Positions 40,697 to 51,719 of a DNA stretch of 64,000 nt are shown in pieces. The notes under the pieces were generated by a model. It saw only the letters and a program-made list of their open reading frames with translations. It ran no database searches and was not told the DNA's origin. Position 1 is the stretch's first letter, and each line of letters begins with the position of its first letter. The stretch is from Cyanophora paradoxa (taxonomy: Eukaryota > Glaucocystophyceae > Cyanophorales > Cyanophoraceae). The DNA is taken from assembly GCA_004431415.1 (NCBI GenBank), contig QPMI01000452.1, forward strand, positions 310,001 to 374,000, in the 5' to 3' direction. The translations under genes were made by a program, and so were the position numbers.

Positions 40697-41527
40697 TTAT
40701 GGAGCAGTATCCTGCCCAAAAATGGGGAAATATCGATTTGTCCCATAGTATTCAGCATAGGTATTCTGCTTTGCAATAAAATCGGTTCTCTCAGCATATA
40801 ATACACACTTGTAGATACCAAACTTGGTGGCTCTAACCAGAAACTGATAATCTTCCAAACCAAAATTGACTCCATGATAAGCAATTCCGAAATTATCATA
40901 TGGGGTGATCACAACAGCAAAATTAGGAGTTCCACCCTCTACTTGACAAAGAGCATAAACATCTGGTGGGATATCCACAACTACCTTGTAGTGGTCACCA
41001 ATTTCAACAAGAGAGTCTACTACTGCTGTTTGTTCATTTACAACAATGGGGAATATTTTTATTATATAGGGGCATTCATGCTGGGACATAGGTTCGAATT
41101 CTTGTGTTGGGATCAATGGATTGGGTTGATCATTCACAAATAAAGGCGCTCCAACAGCCCCACCAACCCTAAGACCATCCCCAATATATGCTCCCCCCGA
41201 TTTGCAGTTAATAGCTCCCGACCTAGATTCAAAAGAATAAGTAGACAGAGGATCTCCATAGCTATCTGGGTCTCCATAATGAGCAGAAAAGTTTGCATTT
41301 GTGACAAGTAGCTTAGTTGTCTTAACTATTCCATTATTTTTATCACATCTGAGTTCCTGTAATCTCAGTTTGTGGGTGGAACCAAAGGTGTTCATTGTAG
41401 GTTGGACCTCTGTGGATTGGAGACCCTCTACATCATCAAAGGTAGCATGCTGTAAAACATGGTTTGCTGGGGCAGCTAATGATAGTTGAGGTGTAATAAT
41501 TCGTTCAAGTGGGGGTTGCTCAGCCAT
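40697..41527 (-). CDS. Virus 2 fibre-like protein 1
   Basis: 276 residues, intact. It shares a module with the next three minus-strand genes: an N-terminal anchor, then LRLQELRCDKNNGIVKTTKL, LLVTNANF and AINCKSGGAYIGDGLRVGG. The C-terminal half differs (YIIKIFPIVVNEQTAVVDSL onward, ending in a beta-rich domain with FGIAYHGVNFGLEDYQFLV). This conserved shaft/base plus variable head pattern is typical of virus attachment fibres. It is the first of a five-gene minus-strand cassette; the receptor is unknown. Confidence 0.6.
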   Translation of the reverse strand: MAEQPPLERIITPQLSLAAPANHVLQHATFDDVEGLQSTEVQPTMNTFGSTHKLRLQELRCDKNNGIVKTTKLLVTNANFSAHYGDPDSYGDPLSTYSFESRSGAINCKSGGAYIGDGLRVGGAVGAPLFVNDQPNPLIPTQEFEPMSQHECPYIIKIFPIVVNEQTAVVDSLVEIGDHYKVVVDIPPDVYALCQVEGGTPNFAVVITPYDNFGIAYHGVNFGLEDYQFLVRATKFGIYKCVLYAERTDFIAKQNTYAEYYGTNRYFPIFGQDTAP

Positions 41528-41550
41528 TTTACATTAAAGGGATATATCTT

Positions 41551-42395
41551 TTATGGGGTTGGGTCATCAATTACATCTGGCTCCATGTAAAACCCTGTAA
41601 CTGAAAGAGTATCAGGAGTTACACCTCTAAGAGCTGATACAGCGGCTATATCTGTTCTCAAACCGATAAGAGTTATAGTATATAACCCAATATCAGTAAC
41701 AAACAAGTCAAAGGTGAAATTATTATTATAAACACAGTAGCCATAACCGAAATGATTATATCCCTGAACATTGAAATAGTATCTATGACCTACTTGATTG
41801 TTGTTGGCTCTACAAAGGGAAAGCATTGCAGATGGAATCGCAAGACCTCTCAGTACTCTTTTGGTTCCTTCAATTAATTCCGAGTTTTCAAGAGTAACAG
41901 TATATCCAATGTAAAATTGAATTAATGGCTGCTGTGCAACAGGAGTATATAATCGAATTCGTTGGGGTCTTCTACATTTTGCTCTAGAGTATCTGGGACA
42001 TCATTATACGAAATTGAGGATGAAAGCTGACCTGAAATTCGACAGCCACCCCCAATAAATGCTCCTCCTGATCTCACAGTAACAGCAGCAGAATTCTTAT
42101 CGAAATCAAGGGCTTTCAGATCAACACTGTAAGCATCAGGACCTCCATTGGTAGGCTGGAAAAAGTTAGCATTTGTGACAAGAAGTCGAGTTGTTTTAAC
42201 CACACCAGAATTCTTATCAGCTCTCAGCTCTTTAACTCGAATAATCGAATTTTTATCAAAGGAGTTGCCATTGGAATTGGGTCTCTCTGTGGATTCTAAA
42301 CCACGAACCTCATCATTTACTTCATGCTGGCGAAAATGCATTGCAGGGGATCCAAGGGAATATATAGGCAGTTGAACTCGATTATATTCACCCAT
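41551..42395 (-). CDS. Virus 2 fibre-like protein 2 (frameshifted)
   Basis: Starts MGEYNRVQLPIYSLGS (42395) and carries the shared module IIRVKELRADKNSGVVKTTR, LLVTNANFF, TVRSGGAFIGGGCRISG. The first frame stops at 41922 after EDPNEFDYILLLHSSH, but the protein continues in another frame from about 41930 (QPLIQFYIGYTVTLENSELI) to DPTP-stop at 41551. The C-terminal part resembles that of fibre 1 (FDLFVTDIGLYTITLIGLRT). One missing or extra base near 41940 explains the break. Confidence 0.6.
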
Positions 42396-42430
42396 TGCTT
42401 CTTTTACTAAGAAGGAAAGAAAAATAATGT

Positions 42431-42697
42431 TCATTGTTCTTCTGTGACATAATTATATTCGATACCTTTCTTTACAGTTCCCCTTTGGAATGCCTGTAAA
42501 ACGATGGCTTCCTTTGAGGTTGGTATTTGAATTCCTGATGCAATGCAAGACTGGATCTCTTTCTGAACAATATCATCAATTGCAATTCTTGCCCTGTTAT
42601 GAACCACATTATCAATCCAATCCTGAACAGAAGCTGCACAGAATTCCATTCCCAGCTTCTCAGTATCTGAGAGAACTACTTGGTAGATATTCGACAT
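42431..42697 (-). CDS. Virus 2 small phage-like protein next to the fibres
   Basis: 89 residues from MSNIYQVVLSDTEKLGMEFC. The block VQDWIDNVVHNRARIAIDDI followed by VQKEIQSCIASG resembles a short conserved protein that I recall from cyanophage and pelagiphage tail-fibre neighbourhoods (DWIxNxxxNRxRxAxDEI). Function unknown, possibly fibre assembly. It ends at 42431, 36 bases upstream of the start of fibre 2, and starts with TTTATAAAGTAGGAATG. Confidence 0.55.
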   Translation of the reverse strand: MSNIYQVVLSDTEKLGMEFCAASVQDWIDNVVHNRARIAIDDIVQKEIQSCIASGIQIPTSKEAIVLQAFQRGTVKKGIEYNYVTEEQ

Positions 42698-42719
42698 TCC
42701 TACTTTATAAAGAGAAAAT

Positions 42720-43737
42720 TTATGTGACACTCAAAAGTTCACCTGTGAATGTTGTTCGATTTGTGTAGCTACCCCCATTATTTGTTACAAGTGTTATATA
42801 CTCACCCATAGCAATGTTAAGAATTACACTAATGTAAAGCGGTTTATTCGTAAGAGTTGAGTCATTTTGTGTTATGATACTTTGACCCCCTGGGTCTTGG
42901 TCATTTACTTTTAAAGAGAGACTTATTGGACTACTTGAAGTTGAATGGGTATATGCTGTAAATCTGTAATGACCTGCAACAGGAGCAGTGAACCTTCCAT
43001 TACTGACATTGAATGCCCCCTATTATTCACAAACACTACTCCCAATTGATAAGAGCAGTTTCACTGGTAGCAACATGAGGATAATTAAGTTGAACAGAAA
43101 ATCGAGGCTGATAGTCATATTTTAAATAACAATTTGTGTTGATTGTCAAGCGATTGGCTTCCAGAGTAGCCATAATATCACTGTTGCGTTTCAAAACAAG
43201 ATTCACATTTGCTCCTGTATCGATTTCAGGTGTGACCACCTTGGAAGTTGCTGTTATTATCGATTGTGTTGTTTCTGGAATACTTATGCCTCCATTGGCT
43301 GTTACTGAACCTGTAAATGTGCTTGTTCCTGTAATGTTTACTTGATTGGCTGTTAGAGTTCCATCAATCCTTGCCCCATCTCCAATATATGCCCCTCCAC
43401 TTCTAACTGAAAGAGCAGCATTATTAATTGTATTATCAAAAGTAACTATTTGGGTGTGGTGAACCCTCCACATTGTCATAAATTGCTGTATCTGAAACAA
43501 TTTGACCTGATTGGACTTGGTTCTTGTTAGATACAATGAGTCCTGTGGTTCTTATTTTTCCCCCATTGCGATCACATCGAATTTCTTTGCATCTAATCAC
43601 AGAATTTTGTGAAAACGAATCAGCCCCTGTTGTTTCTGTGCAAATAAACCCAGGTGTTGCATCTGTTACTGTATGGTTCAGTTGATGTATTTTTGGGCGG
43701 CATAACAGAAAACAGGAACTGCTATTTGTGTGGACAT
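42720..43737 (-). CDS. Virus 2 fibre-like protein 3 with C1q-like head (frameshifted)
   Basis: It has at least three frames: a start near 43737 (MSTQIAVPVFCYAAQ), the module VIRCKEIRCDRNGGKIRTTG, LIVSNKNQVQSGQIVSD, then after a frame change LSVRSGGAYIGDGARIDGTL, and a C-terminal C1q/TNF-like head in a further frame (FNVSNGRFTAPVAGHYRFTA to FTGELLSVT-stop at 42720). The breaks near 43690, 43460 and 43030 are single-base. A trimeric attachment fibre is the likely role. Confidence 0.6.
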
Positions 43738-43759
43738 TCTTTATATTATACAGATAATA

Positions 43760-44829
43760 TTATGTAGCAGTAACAAGATAACAAGAAAAATAGTATCTGA
43801 TATCAAATTGAAGACTGGCTCCAGAAGAATTGCGTATATCAAAGGAGTCACCTTCAATAACAGAAAGTAAAATTTCATATGAAATTGGAGTTACAAATGT
43901 ATTAGAAATCCCTGCGGACGGCATTGAAACCCTTGTTTGGATGGTTGTAGGATTTCCATTTAAATAAATGCTGGTAGCAATATGAGTATAAGAGGTTGTG
44001 CCAGCTCTCATACATGCAAAGAACACCCTATATACTCCGGAAACAGGAGCTGTAAATTTTGTGGATGAAAAGTTTCCTTCATTGTTTACAAGATAAGCTC
44101 CATTTATAAAGTTAAAGGGTGTTCCAGCTGTAAGTATTATGGACCCTGTCAAACCAGGAGCTTGTCTTGATATATTCATTCTTGGACAATAGGATCGTTT
44201 CAGACCACTATTTTCCGGGATTGTGATTGCTTTCAGATCTGTTATTGTCTTTTCGAGAGTGAAAATGGTATTTCCGTTTCGTTTATAATTCACATTTGCA
44301 TCTGTCCCATTATCCATCTCAGGTGCATTAACTCTTGTTGTAGCTTTTCGAGTTTCAACGCTAACATTTCCAAGAGTCCACCATTGAAGGTCATCAATCC
44401 TGTAAATGAACTTGTCCCATTCACATTTAATTGATTCGCTGTTACAGTCCCTGCAACATTTGCCCCATCTCCAATGTATGCTCCTCCACTCTTGACAACA
44501 AGAGCCGAATTATTTATTGTGTTATCGAAAGTTACTATCTTTGCTGTGGTGAATCCACCCACATTATCATACACTGCTGAATCTGGGACTACTTGACCTG
44601 CTTGAACTTGATTTTTATTCGAGATAATAATTCCTGTGGTTCTTATCTTGCCTCCATTTCGATCACATCGAATTTCTTTGACTCTGAGTATATTATTCTC
44701 TGTGAAAGAGGTATTACTTGAAGTTTCAGTGCAAATATACCCAGGTGTTGAATCAACTACTCCATGAGAGGTGCTATGAAGTGATTTGGCTGCAAGTTCA
44801 TAGTTTGGGATTTCTAATAGAGAGGTCAT
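43760..44829 (-). CDS. Virus 2 fibre-like protein 4 with C1q-like head (frameshifted)
   Basis: Starts MTSLLEIPNYELAAKSLHST at 44829. The shared module reads ILRVKEIRCDRNGGKIRTTG, NNSALVVKSGGAYIGDGANV, VTANQLNVNGTSSFTG. A single-base shift near 44370 moves the protein into the frame that runs through PEMDNGTDANVNYKRNGN to a C1q-like head (GNFSSTKFTAPVSGVYRVFF, SIYLNGNPTTIQTRV, EGDSFDIRNSSG) and stop at 43760. It is closest to fibre 3, so the pair arose by local duplication. Confidence 0.65.
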
Positions 44830-44848
44830 CTTTATAATTACGAAATAG

Positions 44849-47800
44849 TTAAATTGCGACAGCAATGTAATGAATTGTAACTGGAAATCCTGGTCTGTCA
44901 AAAGAACTTAATGGAACTATGTCAAGCTCACAAGTGAAATAGCTACTGTAAACTTGTTTAAGCCTAACATACATTCGATAGTAGTAGGCTGTCTCATTGT
45001 GTTGTATACCAGTTGTTACAATAGGAGGGTTAGCAAAGCTGCTGTTGAAATTAATAGTGAGGTTAAACCTATGGTCAGGATTTGCCCAAAGATAAGGAGT
45101 AGTGTAAACATACGTTCCTGCTTGGATTTTCCCATTAAAATATGCATTGAGTTGACTGGAAAGATCTGCCTCTGTAATACATCGACTGATGGTCGCATTA
45201 TTTGAGGGGTTCATAGCATAGAAATTTCTTGCATAGGCATTTCCACGAACAAGTAAGGTTTTATCAAAGTAATTCTGCGAATTGTGGAAGAACCATGTTT
45301 CTTCAAACATAGGTCCTGCTGGTTCTACAATCTGACCTGATCCTACATACATTGTGTTGTTGGCTCTGATTGTGGTGGCTGTGAAAGGATCAAGAGTTGG
45401 TCTATTGGTCAAATCATTGTAGTTTCCTGAGAAAATTGCAGGTTTGTTATAGATATCTGTATTCCAATCATGAGTGTGTGCAAAATCTGTAATCTCTGCC
45501 TTTGTGTGGGTGTGACCAACATATGCAACATTTCCAAGATCTGTAATCTCTGCCTTGGTATGGGTGTGACCCACATATGCAACATTTCCGAGATCTAATA
45601 TCTCTGATTTAACATGAGTGTGAGCGAAATTTGTGATATCTGCTCTTGTGTGGAAGTGTGCAAAATCTGTAATTTGTGATTTGGTGTGAGTGTGTGCAAA
45701 ATCTGTGATTTCTGCCTTTGTGTGGGTGTGTGATCTATTATTTAGATCAAGGAAACTACCCGAAAATGCAACAGGATGCAGATTTGCAGCAGTAGGTTTA
45801 TTTATGAGATCATTATAATCTCCTGTGAAAGAGATGGTCTTTAGTTCACCCCTTCCTACATAATCAGAAGGGAGATCAATCTTAATGGGCATAATAGCTG
45901 GATCATCAGGTATCTCATACTCACCTCCTGGATGAACCACAGGAAAGGTTTGATTGCTTTCAGTATGGACAAAGAAGTTACATGCTGTTACTGTTCCATC
46001 AATAGTCCCACCTGTGAGAGGGAGGTAATTGCCTGTAACACCAATACCTATACCTGCAATGATTGTATTTAGTTCTGTTTCATCTATGTAGTTCTGAGCT
46101 TGAAGGTAATCCTCTGTGACTACTCTCGAAATGCTCTCATTGTGTATGTTTTTTGCAGCCATTCTTTGATTGGCTTCCAGAACCCCACCATAATCTGTTT
46201 TAATCCATGCAAGCTCTGCCCTTCCATAATTATCATTTGCAGTTCCCACTATGGGAATGTAGGAATACTTATCTCGACTGAAAACTATCATTGGTCTTGA
46301 GCCATCTAAGCTGCTTACATCTGCTACATGAACCTGTATAGCAGAGTTGTAATTTTGGTAGGTTGCTGGGTCTGTTGGGACTCTGAATGTATCTGTGGGA
46401 ATGTCAGCCTCCATGTAGCTTGACACAAAGATATTTGGTATGGTTGCTCCTGGTTCAGGTGGTGGATTATAAGAGCCTGGTAGTGTCCTAATATGAAGTG
46501 GTCCTCTCATAGCTGAATTCGCAAGTGTCCCATTCACATGAACATAGTGTTCATTCAAAAAGATTCTTTCAGGGACATTACAAGTCTGATAAAGAGAAAC
46601 CCCCAAGTTATCAAGAGGCTCTACCTTTGCGAATTCTGGTTGGTCATTGATCTCATCCCAAGTGTGTTCATGTTTGCTTGGTGGGAACTCAGTAGGTATC
46701 CCATCAATATCACCCCAATCATGCCTGTGATCTTCTGGTGGATACTTTTGAGGTTTGCCTAAGATCTCATCCCAATCATGATTGTGATCCTCTGGGGATA
46801 CTTTGCAGGTTTATTATTTATTTGTTCATAATCAGGAAAGAACTCCCAGATCTCAGGTCGAAATCCATCTGGTAACAATTCCTCATGGGGTTCATAAGGT
46901 TGCTCATAATCAACAGCTGGTGGATCATGCCCATCTGGCAAATACTCCTCATCAGGTTCATAGTTCTGCTCATACTCAAACTCTTGTGGATCTAAGCCAT
47001 CTGGTAGTATCTCCTCCTCATTGGGATCAAACTGATCATATTCATATTCTTGTGGGTCAAAACCATCTGGTAAATATTCTTCCTCATCTGGAACGAATTG
47101 ATATTCATCAAGCTCTAATATATCGATTTCAGGAGGTAAATACTGCTCATCTATTTGCTTTTTTGGTTCAATTATAGGTTTATTGCGAACTTGCTCCCAA
47201 CTAACAATGTGCTGCCCAAAGGCTACATCTTCAGTTGCTGTGTATTCTCTTCCAGGTTGCTTCTTTGGTGTTAAATCGGGTGGTCCATTGGGAAATGGAA
47301 TAGGGAATGGGACAGTAGGTCCATTGGGACCATAATGCTCAATGATTTCTCTTAGGGTTTTCTCACTTACAAGCTTCTCTCCATTTGCATACACATTGCT
47401 GCCATGGATATTTCGCCATTGCCTGGTTCGAATTCCAAGGTCTTTCACATTGCTATACAAAGGCAAAAGGTGCCTATCCATTTCGACTAAATCAGGATGC
47501 AAATGGATTGCTACTGGTTGACTGGGGCTACTGTTGATTGTAATTGATGGCTTTTTTTGATGGACATCTTTTGGAGTAAAGAACCCAAAAGGCTCATTTC
47601 TTGCAAAGTCATATGTAATATCCTTGGGGTAGACATCATTTGTGTAGGAGACCTGATTTGTATTGGCAATGGGACCCACTTGCAATACTTGGGGGACCTC
47701 TGCTTTTGGAGTGCTGCCCTCATTGTAAATTCGCAAACCTGTGTTCTGTTTGCCCTGCTCATCTTGAACATTGAAAACCAAACGACCACTATCAAACCTG

Positions 47801-48108
47801 GAAGGTATATCTGGATGGGTGCCACTGGTTTTCAGTTTCCTAGGTCTCCTTCTTGTTGCTTTGATCTCTGCAACTTGGTTGGCTTTCACATTACCCAAAC
47901 TAAAGGCTACACTGACATCCTCTTTATCTGGATCAGTTTGATTCACAGATAAAGCATGCTCCCTTGATTGAGTCTTTGATGAATTATCAGAGCTGTGGTC
48001 AATTGAAACTGAACCCTTTACTTTAATATTATCAAAGTTCACATGCTTGGTGCTGCTTGCATTATCATCTTGAATGGTTTCTAGATTGGGTGGGTAATTG
48101 AAGCTCAT
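44849..48108 (-). CDS. Virus 2 giant fibre protein with His-x-His and acidic repeats
   Basis: One protein of about 1,085 residues split by one missing C near 46796 (TATCCCCAGAGG). The parallel repeat KYPPEDHRHDWGDIDG just after shows the intended frame. The N-terminal half starts MSFNYPPNLETIQDDN at 48108 and has five acidic repeats around EEYLPDGFDPQEYEYDQ (about 46860-47110). The middle has DWDEI/DHxHDW units, then about seven copies of HTHTKAEITDFA (45470-45740). Such His-x-His repeats bind metal in the shafts of phage long tail fibres. The end is a beta-rich tip (FNLTINFNSSFANPPIVTTG). It is probably a long attachment fibre acquired from or shared with phages. Its start faces the patatin gene across 43 bases. 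Confidence 0.75.
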
Positions 48109-48151
48109 GGCTTTTACTATATGGATTTATAAAATTCCTGATAAGTAAAAG

Positions 48152-49705
48152 ATGCCTCTCAAAGTAGTTCTCAGTTTGTCAGGGGAGGTGCAAGGGGCAT
48201 TATCATAACCAGGCTGCTCAAAGAAATCGAAAATCGAACTGGCAGGAGAATAATCGATCTTGTGGATCTTGTGAGTGGAACTTCCACTGGTGGGATCATT
48301 GCTATTGGGTTAAACATCAGGCATCCTGATAAACCAGGTGAACCTAAACTGACAGCAAACGATTTACACAATATTTACCTAACTCAACTGCCCTTGATTT
48401 TCGCAAATCCTCGAAATATCATTGAAAATGCCCTATTTAACACAAAGTATGATGTGGGACCCTTGGAGACTGCAATCAATTCAGTTACTGGTGAATCACT
48501 AATACAGGATTCCCTTAAGGACATTGTGATCACATCCTTTGATACTCAGAATATGAAACCAATATTTATCACAAATGACAACAATTACAACTTTATGCCT
48601 TGTAAGATTGCTGCTAGGGCTACTTCTGCTGCTCCTACATATTTCTCTCCTGTAAGCATTGTTGATTTCAATAGGGGAGTATATGTCTGTCTCATTGATG
48701 GTGCCATTTCGGGAAACAATAATCCCAGTGTGTGTGGTTACAGCCATGCAAAGAAGATTTACAGTGATGATGATGACATTATAGTAATAAGCATCTCTTG
48801 TGGAGAGGTGGACCCACATTTAGAGTCTGATTATGTGGGTTATGCTTATGAGACTGTAAACAGCTGGGGCATTCTCTCATGGATTGCCTCAACAGATGGA
48901 AGCCCATTGATTAACATGCTCATGGCTGCAAGTGAGCTATCTGCCCTTGATAAGATGGAGGAGTTGTTACCCTACAACTATGATCAGGATTATGGGAGAT
49001 ACTATAGGTTATCAGTCCCTCTTCCAAATCATATAGTAAGCTCCCTGGATGACACATCTAAGATCCCAGACATGCTTGCATTCACTGAAACATACATTGC
49101 AGCAAACAATGATATGATTAATAAGCTTTGCAGCCTACTAGTAGCAAACTATGAACTAAAGAACCCTACAAAGGCTTACATTTCATCCACTCTCACTACA
49201 TCACCTCCTTTGGATGCCAATTGGTATCAGCTTGCAGATGATGCCTTTACTGCCTCATCCTCTGTGACAGGTAAAGAGCCTTTCATGGCTAGACCTTCAG
49301 CATTTGGCTGGGAAGCTGGAGCCTATGCTCCTGAACAGATATGGGAAACCCCACTGAATACCTTCAAGTTGCTTTTCCATATACTTTTGAACTCTCCTCT
49401 GTGATTGCCTATGGATCAGGGACACCAATGCTTTTATTAAGACTTTCAATGTGGCAACATCCACTGATGGGATCAACTGGTCTTTTATTCGATCAGATGG
49501 GCAAAACAAAATATATGTCTGTGAGAACATTAACAATGCTCACAACTCTGGTGATGTGGCTCTATTGAGTGGGTTCCCTCTCAGCATCAAGGATGCTTTT
49601 TACATAGGTTATTCTCTGAGAATAAGATATATTCGCATTTATCCCCTTGTGTATGTGAATGCTCCCACAATGAGAGTTGACTTTACAGGTGCCTTTATTC
49701 GATAA
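48152..49705 (+). CDS. Virus 2 patatin-like phospholipase fused to a discoidin domain (frameshifted)
   Basis: Start ATG 48152 (MPLKVVLSLSGG). A missing G near 48183 interrupts the oxyanion Gly-rich loop (GGxR/KG type). The main frame then gives LVSGTSTGGIIAIGL (nucleophile Ser of GTSTG, 48277-48294) and LIDGAISGNNN (catalytic Asp of DGA, near 48697), the two hallmarks of patatin phospholipases. After about residue 330 comes a discoidin/F5-8C-like domain: DDAFTASSSVTG, ATSTDGINWSFIRSD and YIRIYPLVYVNAPTMRVDF, ending GAFIR-stop at 49705. Frame changes occur near 49370 and 49425. The enzyme could hydrolyse membrane lipids at entry or exit, with the discoidin domain binding glycans or lipids. Its end overlaps the minor capsid gene end by about 11 bases. 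Confidence 0.78.
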
Positions 49706-50626
49706 ACTCCAACTGAAAAGAATTATCGATTCCATTCATATCAATCAGTTCACCAAAGTAATCTTTAAACTCCACAGTGAGTTCCCTTATCACCAGGTTT
49801 CTGTCATTGATTTGAATAAATTCTGCATGTTCACCACTATGGTAAACATAGCCCCTATATCTTTACTCAATTGCAATCTAAGGATAGCTCCCTGGTTTTG
49901 TGGTTGCGATTTTGGAATTATATTGTGTCTGCTGGCAAAGGGGGACAGCTCTTTAATATGCATGTACAGATACTGCTCAGCATTCATATCAGACATCTTC
50001 CTGCTGTCAAAATAATATTGCAAGGGCTTAGAGGAGAGTCTGGGTCCTGAGAAGGTGATTCCCCATGCTGGGTGATCAGGTGTAATAGGTTTGCCATCAT
50101 ACTTTAAAAGGTTCTCAGGTCGATAGGGAGATCCACCAACAGGAGGAGTGCTATAATACCCAGTGGTGTATTCAGTAGAACTTACACCCAAAAGCTTTCC
50201 TATTCTCTGGTTGCTTGCAATAAAACGAAACTCATGGTTACTGTAAAACTCCACTTTATAGGTTGTTGGGTTGTAGAATATCTTGAACTCAAAAGCTACT
50301 GTTTTGCCTGCAATAGTTTGGAAGCTTGAATAGTTCAGCCCATAATTATAAGGGTGTGTGACCCCAAAATGACCCTGATTGATGTAGCCACTGGGAAGGG
50401 GATACACTTGTTGTGTGATCACTTGGTTATATGAACCATCTTGGTAATTAAACTGAACTGTTAGATGATCAGTTCCCACACTGTTATAGATACTGTTTGG
50501 AATCTCTGCATAGAGAACCCTACATTCCCTTGGTCTCTCTACTGGAGTTGTGAGGGTGACCCTGTAAGAGTTTTCATTTTGTCCTTGGCTTCTATCCCTG
50601 CTATCAATATTAACGAGCCGGTTCAT
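49695..50626 (-). CDS. Virus 2 minor capsid protein A (frameshifted near the end)
   Basis: Starts MNRLVNIDSRDRSQGQNENS at 50626; VNIDSRDR is the penton/minor-capsid signature also found in virus 1 at 34085-34981. Next comes CRVLYAEIPNSIYNSVGTDH. The first frame stops at 49790, but a one-base change in the C run at 49852-49855 restores a typical ending (SGEHAEFIQINDRNLVI then ELTVEFKDYFGELI, QLEFIE-stop at 49697-49695). It is divergent from minor capsid protein B across 29 bases. Role: capsid vertices. Confidence 0.75.
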
Positions 50627-50655
50627 TTTAATATATAAATATAGATAAAAGAAGA
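50627..50655. promoter_or_regulatory. Short divergent promoter between the virus 2 minor capsid genes
   Basis: The 29 bases are almost all A/T and include TAATATATAAATA and GATAAAAGA (50644-50652), the latter matching the motif found before many virus 2 starts. Confidence 0.5.
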
Positions 50656-51666
50656 ATGCCTGTGGATTACATCGAGGTTAGCTCATTTAATACAATCTCT
50701 GGTGATGGTCCCACATCAAGCTTTGTGGCTAGACTCCCCAGTAGTTATGAGAATGTGAGGGCTGTGAGACTGGTCTCAGCCGAATTTTATAACAGTATCC
50801 CTATGGTGAGTGGTGAAACCAAAGCAGGAGATGTGACAGTTGACAATGCATTTAGCATTTATTATTCTGAACAAACTCCTGGAGCTGGAAGCTCAGGAAT
50901 TCCAACAGTTCGCCCAGCTGCTGACTATGAACAATGGAAACAATTCATTATAAGTCGAAACACCCCCATCCAAAGCCACCAGCAACTGGTGAATGTAATT
51001 AACTCTAAATTCGAAGGCAGAAATCCCCAACCATCCATTCGCTGCAAATGGGATGAATCACTGAAACGAATTATATTCCACTCAGCAGTACCATTTTACT
51101 TGGCTTTCTCAGTAGCTGTGAACCCAAGCCAACAAACAATCCAAAAGCTGTTGAGTTCAGCTAGACTGCTGGGTCTTGATCCTGGAAGATATGGTAACTC
51201 CCCAATCCAATCACAGGTCTATGATGCTCTCACTGATGGAATCTTTACTGGTGGTCGCGTGAATGGCATTATATCTTCTTTTGAGCCTGAGAAGACCAGG
51301 GACAGTGTTTTGTTTGTGAGAGTAAAGGAGCTGGGTGATCTGGTGCAATGTGGGGATGGTCTTCTGACTGGTTACTTTCACAAAATAGTGGTCCCTGATA
51401 AAGACTATGGTGAGCATGTTGTTTACAATTCAACAGAAGCTCACCCACTTTACAAATACTATAATAAAAAGGTTGGATTATCCACTTTCTCGGTTGATAT
51501 TGTAAATGCTATTAATGAACCAATTGATTTTGAGGGTCAACCTGTTCATCTTACCTTTGAAATTCGCTATGGTGATGAGCCAGCTGGGGACCCAGTTTAT
51601 GAATACTTCAAGATGCGAATGTCACAGCTTCACCCTTCCTATCCAGTTATTACAAACTTCGCATAA
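50656..51666 (+). CDS. Virus 2 minor capsid protein B
   Basis: 336 residues, intact. It starts MPVDYIEVSSFNTISGDGPT and continues SSFVARLPSSYENVRAVRLV then AEFYNSIPMV, a pattern parallel to the VDSRDR...VRV..LE..NMFN opening of the penton-type proteins in both viruses. The end (VHLTFEIRYGDEPAG) resembles the terminal strands of minor capsid protein A. Two related minor capsid genes in divergent orientation suggest either a heteromeric vertex or a separate penton and peripentonal/spike protein. Confidence 0.65.
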   Translation: MPVDYIEVSSFNTISGDGPTSSFVARLPSSYENVRAVRLVSAEFYNSIPMVSGETKAGDVTVDNAFSIYYSEQTPGAGSSGIPTVRPAADYEQWKQFIISRNTPIQSHQQLVNVINSKFEGRNPQPSIRCKWDESLKRIIFHSAVPFYLAFSVAVNPSQQTIQKLLSSARLLGLDPGRYGNSPIQSQVYDALTDGIFTGGRVNGIISSFEPEKTRDSVLFVRVKELGDLVQCGDGLLTGYFHKIVVPDKDYGEHVVYNSTEAHPLYKYYNKKVGLSTFSVDIVNAINEPIDFEGQPVHLTFEIRYGDEPAGDPVYEYFKMRMSQLHPSYPVITNFA

Positions 51667-51702
51667 ATTAAGGATCATTGGTAGATTTTTTATGTTGCAG
51701 TA

Positions 51703-51719
51703 TAATAAAAGAGAATATA
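51703..51719 (+). promoter_or_regulatory. Start-proximal motif TAATAAAAGA before the virus 2 capsid gene
   Basis: TAATAAAAGA at 51703-51712, 7 bases before ATG 51720. Similar strings precede 48152 (AAGTAAAAGATG), 50656 (GATAAAAGA), 53151 (TATTAGAAAG), 53961 (TAATAAAGA), 54718 (TTATTAGAGA) and 55371 (CTATTAAAGA), as well as minus-strand starts at 48108, 44829 and 42697. Confidence 0.5.

Noticed and set aside
46759-48108. Two separate fibre genes (46759-48108 and 44849-46606)
   Set aside because: The KYP-PEDHxHDW repeat continues across the stop in the next frame, so one missing C in a C run splits a single gene.
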